Below are positions 57,261 to 64,000 of a DNA stretch of 64,000 nt, piece by piece. The notes under the pieces were generated by a model that had not been told where the DNA came from, did not search any database, and saw nothing but the letters and a program-made list of their open reading frames with translations. Source of the DNA: Aaosphaeria pasadenensis (taxonomy: Eukaryota > Ascomycota > Dothideomycetes > Pleosporales). The stretch lies in NCBI GenBank assembly GCA_022813625.1, contig JAKLMB010000007.1:1178001-1242000 (forward strand), given 5' to 3'. Made by a program: the position numbers and the translations under genes. Position 1 is the stretch's first letter, and every line of letters starts with the position of its first letter.

Positions 57261-59628
57261 TGGGGTCGCTGGTGTGGGTGTAACGGGTGAAAGTGAACTC
57301 GAGGCGCCTGATATTGTTCTCCCAAGTGCGTCAGTGGTGGTCAGATCCCATTGCTTCGTTTCTGCAGTTTTGGGCCGTAGAGGAGTGCCGTTGGCGTTGC
57401 CGCCACTATAGCGGTACTGTAGGGTTTCAGATTAGAAGGATATCTCTCTACATGAATATCGAGAAAAGGTTCACGACCACAAGGAGGAAAAAAATAGCCA
57501 GTAGATATTGGGAAAGGAATACAACAGGAGAAGGGGAGAGCACACCATCATCCACTCGGCCATCTTGGAGACAACCCTTGCCCCACTGTTTTGATTAGCG
57601 TGGGCTCGATATTGAGCCTTTCCTAAGTCGTCTGATAAGCACGTGTGGCCGGGGGTATCGGTGAGCGAGATAGTAGGGGAATAAATTTAAAGATGTAGGC
57701 GCGGCGGGACGAGATGCAGGCAGCGGGAGATCCGACGGGAAGGACGTGATAGTGGTATGGATGTTGGTGGGAGGATGAGGAGTTGGAGGAGTAGGAGCTG
57801 GAAGAGGAGGAGAGCGGAGTACGAGCACCACTGTACGTTGCAAGGCGAAGAAGCTAGGTATAGGTTAGGTAGGTAGGTACGAGTAGGTATAGGTAGGTAT
57901 TAATGTCAAGTCTGCTGCAGAGACAATTCCCACACACCTCGCAAGTTTCGACAAGCCAAGTGCAGTTGTCCGGATGTATATCCCATCCCCAACTTACCTA
58001 TTTCCTACCTAAGTACTCCGTCTCTACTCGCCAGCAGTCTAGAGCCTTGAACATGAGCAGGTGAACAAAAACCCAAGTGGCCCCCCTTCGCAACCCCTCA
58101 ACGCCTCTCGTCTAAGAGTCTCAGCCGAGGGATACCTGCCATGGTATTTCTCCAATCATATCGCTCTCGTTGCATCCTCTTCCTGTCTCCCTCTGCCTCC
58201 TTGAGATCTTGATACTATGGGATTGGGCTGGGCCACATACAAAGCAGCTCCACATTTCACAATATTGCAGTACTACGAACTGCTGCCAGCGGAGATGTGG
58301 CGTTTGCCCGTCACACGTGTACATCCATACACTCAGAGCACACGGGTATCTGCTGGACCTCTCCCTTCGTACGGAGTTCCAATCTCATCTTTCCAATTAC
58401 CTAAGCTTGGCTTTGTATCGGGCCATCCCATGTTAAACACATGACTTGTGAAGAATAAGACAAACAATCAGGTTGAAACAATGGAGAATGAATCACGCGA
58501 GATCGCGCAAGAGAACCAAGACACAGGGAAATGCATGGTCTATTTGCGTTTGTATGCGCTGACATGATGGTGATAAGATGACAGCTCGCTGCTATGGTCA
58601 TGGCCGCAGCTCCTTGTACATACATACATACGTTGTGGTACACGAAGTTCCAAAGTTCGAAGAGCTCTCTCCCTTTCTTTGCGACTTGTCTCATGTTCCG
58701 AGTCCAATGTTTGCAGTTCAAGTAGATGGGGACTGGAGTCAGAAAACATAAAAGGTCGGCGGTCGAGTCTTGCCTAACGGTACGAAAAATCCATCAAACA
58801 CCTAATCATTGCTTGCATATATTTTGGACTTGATCTCAAGGCAATGTCATAGGTACGCACTCTGATCTGGCAGGAAGCAATTGACGAGAACATCACTCCG
58901 TGCTATCGTGCGGTAAGTTGCTATATTAGCTTCCTTCCTTCGTGATCTGTAACGAGGATATACTATCTTGGGGTGGCCGCCCTGGCCACGTGACATCTTG
59001 AACCGCCCGCGCTCGGACGTCAACCACCAGCAGCGCTTGATCGTGAAGCAGCAGCACATCACCTACCACCTTATTATTCTTGCGCGCTCCGGTTAGGATA
59101 GCATTCGATCGGCCTGGCACAATTAAGACTGTGTTGTATAGCTTCCATACCTGTCCCACCGTTCCGGCAACGTACGTGCGCCCTCCTCCGCCAACTTCTG
59201 CTGTCGTCTATTCCGACTTCACATCCATCTCCCACTCCTCTCACTCTCACTCTACTGTGGCTGACATAGCTCTAAATAGGTGCCGCGATATCAATAGAAC
59301 GACGACGTCAACAGAACGCTTCACTCCGGCCAACCGCCATCTCCGCTGTTCCCGAGCGCTCGACTCACTCTCGCTTCACACCTTTCCCCGCTTGCGAACA
59401 GAACCCAACTTCATATTGCTACAAACGCTCGTATAAATGCAGACTGGTGGCAACTTAGTTATCCTCCGCATATGACAACTTGTTATACGCAAACCCATGC
59501 CAAAGCGAAGAAAAGCTCGTCCCCGCACCCCGTCTCCGACTTAACACACAACATCCAATCCGCCCTGGGCTATCATCTTCCACTACCGCCCCGGGGAATC
59601 ACCAAACGAAGCGCCGTGTCAACCTTTC
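57261..59628. other. divergent intergenic region, methyltransferase / CCR4
   Basis: No gene seen in 2.4 kb. A TAGGTA-rich degenerate repeat lies at about 57855-57903, and TACGGAGT is at 58370. The CCR4 leader on the right has an ATG at 59472 whose 87-codon frame overlaps the main start. Confidence 0.65.
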
Positions 59629-61908
59629 ATGGCCGACACCTCAGCTTACCAGAGAGGTACCGGCCAGACCTTCTTTTCCCAGCACGCGCAGAACCTCCAC
59701 CGCAACCTCCCCTCTCGTGTCCGATCGCCGAATAACCCACGAATCCCTTTCAGAAACCCAGAAACACCGTCTCCAACAAGATCTCCGGGGTCGAACTCTC
59801 CCCATCAATACGGCATGTTCAATCAGAACCACGGGCACCAGGGCCACAATGTCATGATGAACGGAGGTGGCCATCAGAGGTACATGCAAATGAACCTGGG
59901 AAAACCTTTCAATCATAACCAAAGCCATCAACACCATAATCATGCGCATCAGCAACACCAAGAGCATTCGGGCGCGAACCACAGTGGTCAATACAACCAC
60001 CAACACAATCTCTCGAGTGGTGGTTTGTCAAATGCGCAACCTCACTTCACACCCGGACACCTCCAGAACGGCACTCCTGGTAGTGTCCACAGTGGCCTGA
60101 GTAAACCTGTGAACGAGCATTGGGCAGAACAATTGCAATTAGCGCAGCGCTCCCGAGAAATGACCCAATCGCATTCTCATGCACGAAACCACCCCAGCGT
60201 GAATAAGAGTGTAGTGGCCGGTACAACCAATGGGACGCAGAAGGAAGAGCCTAAAGAGGAGAGGAACAGGCCGGCAGCCAACCGCGTAGAAGATGCGAAA
60301 GCGAATCACGTCTGGACAATCCTTGATTTCGGAGGACAGAACCTGAAGGTTCTGACCAATTCGCTATTCAATTACAATTTCCTTACGAAACTGTACGTGA
60401 ACTGTAACAAGCTGACGTTCCTTCCACCTGCCGTTGGTAAACTACGAAACCTCACCCACCTGGATGCCTCTCTCAACAACCTTCATTACCTCCCGCCGGA
60501 ACTTGGAATGCTAGTCAATTTGAAGCAACTTCTCCTGTTCGACAACCAGCTGGACTCTCTACCGTATGAACTGGGCTCCTTGTATCAACTCGAAATGTTG
60601 GGAATTGAGGGCAACCCGGTTCCTGATGAGTTGAAGTCAATCATTGTAGAGCAGGGAACCACGGAATTGATCAAATATTTCCGAGAGAACGCCCCTGGAC
60701 CCGATCCTCCACCAGAGCGTGACTGGATCGTTCTCGATGAAATTTCGGATCCCTCTTCCCAGGAATCCTTGACCGCGCTAAGCTACAACATCTTGTGTGA
60801 CAAGTATTGCACGCAAACTCAGTATGGATACACACCAAGTGCAGCGTTGGCTTGGGATCACCGAAAGGAGACTATTCTTGCCGAACTGAGGGAGCGCAAC
60901 GCAGACGTCGTCTGTCTGCAAGAAATCGACCAAGAGAGTTTCAACGACTACTTCCGAGGAGCACTAGCTCATAATGACTACAAGGGAGTCTTCTGGCCAA
61001 AATCACGAGCCCGAACGATGGCAGAGAAAGAAGCTAAACTTGTGGATGGATGTGCTATTTTCTACAAGAATAGCAAGTACGTCCTGTTGGACAAGCAGCT
61101 CATTGACTTCGCCAATACTGCTATCAACCGGCCCGACATGAAGGGTGAGCATGACATTTTCAACCGAGTCATGCCTCGAGACGATATTGCCGTTGTTGCT
61201 TTCCTCGAGAATCGAGCCACCGGGACTAGGTTCATTGTCGCAAACGTTCACGTTTTCTGGAATCCTGCGTTCACCGACGTGAAGCTTGTGCAAGTGGCAA
61301 TTCTCATGGAGCAGATATCTAAGTTTGCCAACAAATGGGCCAAATTCCCTCCGTGTACCGACAAAGTCATGTTCCGCTTCACGAACGGGGACGGCGATGA
61401 GGGCAAGGAGGTCCCAGACACCACACAAGAACCGGGACCGTCCCAGGAATACTCCGATGGCGCTCAGATTCCTTTCCTTTTGTGTGGCGACTTCAACTCC
61501 CTGCCCAACTCGGGCATATATGACCTCATCGTGCAAGGCAATCTACCCAACTCTCACCAGGATCTCGGAAGCCGCAAGTACGGAAATTTCACGCGAGATG
61601 GCATTTCGCATCCATTCAGTCTCAAGTCAAGTTACTCTGCGATCAATGAGCTCTCCTTCACCAACTACACCCCTGGTTTCATTGGCGTACTCGACTACAT
61701 CTGGTATTCCACAAACACGCTTCAGGTAGTTGGACTGCTTGGTGACGTGGACAAGGATTACCTTCAGCGGGTACCTGGCTTCCCCAATTACCACTTCCCC
61801 AGTGATCACTTGGCTCTTTACGCGCAGTACTTGGTCAAAGGTCGCAAAGAGAAGAAGGCCCTCGTGGAACCCGACTTTGGGCAAGGGCGAGAGCGGGATC
61901 GCCGGTAA
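59629..61908 (+). CDS. CCR4: CCR4, catalytic deadenylase of the CCR4-NOT complex
   Basis: 3'-5' poly(A) exonuclease that starts cytoplasmic mRNA decay as part of CCR4-NOT. Intronless, 759 residues. The N-terminus (1-220) is His/Gln/Asn/Gly-rich and disordered. Leucine-rich repeats at about 225-345 (LTKLYVNCNKLTFLPPAVGK, LTHLDASLNNLHYLPPELGM) bind Caf1 in yeast. An exonuclease-endonuclease-phosphatase domain follows from about 383: LSYNILCDKYCT, the catalytic Glu in VVCLQEIDQ (about 432), VANVHVFWNP, CGDFNSLPNSG (about 620) and the catalytic Asp-His in FPSDHLALYA (about 724). All active-site residues are intact. The start is the ATG giving MADTSAYQRG; a short overlapping upstream frame exists at 59472. 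Confidence 0.97.
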   Translation: MADTSAYQRGTGQTFFSQHAQNLHRNLPSRVRSPNNPRIPFRNPETPSPTRSPGSNSPHQYGMFNQNHGHQGHNVMMNGGGHQRYMQMNLGKPFNHNQSHQHHNHAHQQHQEHSGANHSGQYNHQHNLSSGGLSNAQPHFTPGHLQNGTPGSVHSGLSKPVNEHWAEQLQLAQRSREMTQSHSHARNHPSVNKSVVAGTTNGTQKEEPKEERNRPAANRVEDAKANHVWTILDFGGQNLKVLTNSLFNYNFLTKLYVNCNKLTFLPPAVGKLRNLTHLDASLNNLHYLPPELGMLVNLKQLLLFDNQLDSLPYELGSLYQLEMLGIEGNPVPDELKSIIVEQGTTELIKYFRENAPGPDPPPERDWIVLDEISDPSSQESLTALSYNILCDKYCTQTQYGYTPSAALAWDHRKETILAELRERNADVVCLQEIDQESFNDYFRGALAHNDYKGVFWPKSRARTMAEKEAKLVDGCAIFYKNSKYVLLDKQLIDFANTAINRPDMKGEHDIFNRVMPRDDIAVVAFLENRATGTRFIVANVHVFWNPAFTDVKLVQVAILMEQISKFANKWAKFPPCTDKVMFRFTNGDGDEGKEVPDTTQEPGPSQEYSDGAQIPFLLCGDFNSLPNSGIYDLIVQGNLPNSHQDLGSRKYGNFTRDGISHPFSLKSSYSAINELSFTNYTPGFIGVLDYIWYSTNTLQVVGLLGDVDKDYLQRVPGFPNYHFPSDHLALYAQYLVKGRKEKKALVEPDFGQGRERDRR

Positions 61909-63093
61909 GCGCGGCAACAAACCACTTTGCGGACACTGAACACTTGCGAACGACATCCGGTCCTCTTCATCACTGTACATTGTTCCACGTTCAGGGTTCT
62001 TGCTTTGGAACTTGTCAACAGGCGCGCGTGCGGGAGTTTATTGATTCTGGCGTCCTTGCTCGGGTTATGGTCTACGTTCGATTTCAAGTTGTGTTTTATG
62101 GATCAAGTGATGGGTTATTTTTGGCTGGTCGACTGGAGCTGATATGGGTTGGATCGGGGCCGAAGTCGAGGGCATTGGTCAAGAGAGGTTGGGGGAGGAT
62201 GGGCAAACGACGTCGGCTTTAGTACAACAGCAACCTTCATGCTCACGTCCGTTTTGTGAATATCAACACAGGATCGGATGTTATCGGAAATGTTGACGAA
62301 CTATTACGACTTCCTAAGCAATCGAGGTGGGAATCTAGGTGTATGGCGGCAGCGGTTGTGTGTTTGGCGGCTCCTCCTGCTTGGCCTTGCTCTCTTTATA
62401 TGCACTTTTCTTTTCTGCAATGTATGAAATAGGTAGTCTACTAAAAAAAGGCCTGCACCATCGTCCACCTCATTCTCGGGGCACGGTTGGATCGCGGCTT
62501 CACCTTTCACCTCTTTTACCGTCTATCTATGATGGGTTCTCATCGTGTTGATAACGTGACCGCATGCACTGCAATGTGTATGTACCTATTTAGGCAATGA
62601 TCATGGTGGCTTGGTTCGGTGACGTGCAAAACAAGCCATTTGATGGGGGGAAGACGACATTGTACCCAGCCAATACGGTTCATACTGTTAGGAACAACGT
62701 CAAGGTCTGGCTAGGTCCGATGCTGCGAACGGAGAATGGGCAAATATCCATGTCTCAGCTCAACACAAAATTCTCCTCGGACTTTGTTGCTTGTGGTGCA
62801 ACATTAATCTGTCCTGTAACTTGTAAAACACTGTATAGGTACATGTGTGGTTGTGGTGGGTGTCGGTGCCCCTCCTTGGTTCTTCCTCCTTACGAAGGAT
62901 TATGTACTCCAGAGCCTCCACGTGCTAAATTCTACCTAGACCCAATCGTCATTTCTCAACCACCACCCCAAGGACCCTTGATAACATCGATCACCGCCCT
63001 CAACCCTTTCCCTCCTAACTCTTAACTTTAATATCATTCCAACCCTTACCTATCCTCACTGCCGTCACCTTCGCCTCTCTCAATCTGCTCATC
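61909..63093. other. intergenic region, CCR4 to SEC14
   Basis: No gene seen. The last 100 bp are CT- and AC-rich, as in a fungal 5' leader. Confidence 0.7.
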
Positions 63094-64000
63094 ATGGCCG
63101 CCACAGAGGGCAAAAAGCTCGATCTCGATCCCAAGTACGACGACTACGATTTCCCCGTCATTGCGCCTACCCCACAGAATGGGCATCCCGGCCACACCAC
63201 GCCCGAGCAGGATGCTCAAGTGTTCCAGCTGAGGAGCCTTCTGGAGGCCGCAGGTTATACGAAGAATTTGGATACTTTGACACTTGTAGGCACTCCAAAG
63301 CCCCACCGCCTTTTACTAGACCACCTAACTCACCGACTCTCCCCTAGCTACGATTCCTTCGCGCACGAAAGTTCAATGTCGAGGCCTCAAAGCAGATGTA
63401 AGCCGTCATAAGGGATGACATATATCGGGCCTTATAATTGACTGGAGCATAGGTTCATTGACTGCGAGAAGTGGCGGAGCGAATACGCCGACATTGGTGT
63501 CGAAGAACTTGTCCGCACTTTCGAGTACAAGGAGCGAGCCGAGGTTTTCAAGTACTACCCACAGTATTACCACAAGACCGACAAGGTGCGACCCTATTAT
63601 TACCCATATCTACAGCTCTCTCGTCGAGCGTCGTCGTTGGTTGCATGCATGTTAACTCAAGTTCATTGTAGGATGGCCGACCCGTGTACATCGAACAGCT
63701 CGGCAACGTCGACTTGACTGCTCTGGGCAAAATCACCAGCCAAGAGCGCATGATCCAGAACCTCGTCTGCGAGTACGAGAAGATTGCCGACCCTCGTCTG
63801 CCAGCATGCTCTCGCAAGTCTGGCTACCTCCTAGAAACCTCGTGCACAATCATGGATCTCAAGGGTGTAGGCATTGGAAAAGCCACCTCCGTATATGGCT
63901 ATCTCGGCGCTGTTTCCGCCATCTCTCAGAACTACTACCCAGAGCGTCTCGGAAAGCTTTACGTTATCAATGCTCCTTGGGGTTTCGCTGGTGTCTTCAG
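63094..64000 (+). CDS. SEC14: SEC14 phosphatidylinositol/phosphatidylcholine transfer protein (partial, runs off the window)
   Basis: CRAL-TRIO lipid-transfer protein of the Golgi that links phosphatidylinositol and phosphatidylcholine metabolism to secretion. Visible exons are 63094-63285, 63348-63397, 63453-63585 and 63672 to the window end, 704 coding bases or about 234 residues; the gene continues beyond 64000. The CRAL-TRIO N-terminal domain shows TLTLLRFLRARKFNVEASKQ and FIDCEKWRSEYADIGVEELV. The lipid-binding domain begins YYPQYYHKTDKDGRPVYIEQ and continues with TCTIMDLKGVGIGKA and YYPERLGKLYVINAPWGFAG. All visible blocks match fungal Sec14. The last visible codons are in the core domain. 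Confidence 0.95.

Noticed and set aside
57855..57903. TAGGTA-rich run, like a telomere repeat
   Set aside because: The unit is degenerate and not TTAGGG, and conserved genes flank it on both sides.

Overview
The window is nuclear DNA of a filamentous ascomycete (Pezizomycotina). The evidence is many short introns (about 45-200 bp) with GTATGT/GTAAGT donors and CTAAC-like branch sites, about 2-3 kb per gene, and a gene set typical of moulds: a NoxA NADPH oxidase, a con-10 type conidiation/stress protein, a LaeA-like methyltransferase, an AcrB-type protein and a fungal nitrate transporter. I cannot name the genus. All gene models come from reading frames plus splice-site inspection; every exon junction was checked for phase unless stated otherwise.

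Left part (1-24.6 kb). About 6.4 kb without a convincing gene is followed by a folliculin/Lst7 homologue (+) and a very small conserved protein (+). Four minus-strand genes follow: APC2 (cullin subunit of the anaphase-promoting complex), a large F-box protein, SMC6 (12 exons) and uracil-DNA glycosylase. Ubiquitin-dependent cell-cycle control and DNA repair are thus close together, but I see no operon-like logic beyond proximity.

Middle part (24.5-42 kb). Genes are con-10 (+), a LaeA-like SAM methyltransferase (+), a nitrate transporter (+) with many GATA-factor sites upstream, a metallo-beta-lactamase-fold hydrolase (+) whose stop lies 23 bp from the stop of an unrecognised convergent gene (-), NoxA (-), a short-chain dehydrogenase (-), and EMG1/NEP1 (+), the 18S rRNA pseudouridine methyltransferase.

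Right part (42.9-64 kb). Genes are an unusual VOC/glyoxalase-fold protein with a glycine-zipper helix and a long Ser/Arg/His-rich tail (+), an RPAP1/Rba50 RNA polymerase assembly factor (+), AcrB (-), a hot-dog thioesterase-like mitochondrial protein (-), a LYRM5/ETFRF1-like LYR protein (+), a class I methyltransferase (-), intronless CCR4 deadenylase (+), and a SEC14 gene (+) cut by the right edge.

I saw no rRNA, tRNA, CRISPR array, transposon or secondary-metabolite backbone gene. The most interesting unexplained signals are an intergenic octamer (TACGGAGT/ACTCCGTA) present about ten times and never in a coding exon, the VOC-glycine-zipper fusion, the repeat-per-exon structure of con-10, and microexons in the thioesterase-like and LYR genes. 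I did not find a clearly new multi-gene system.
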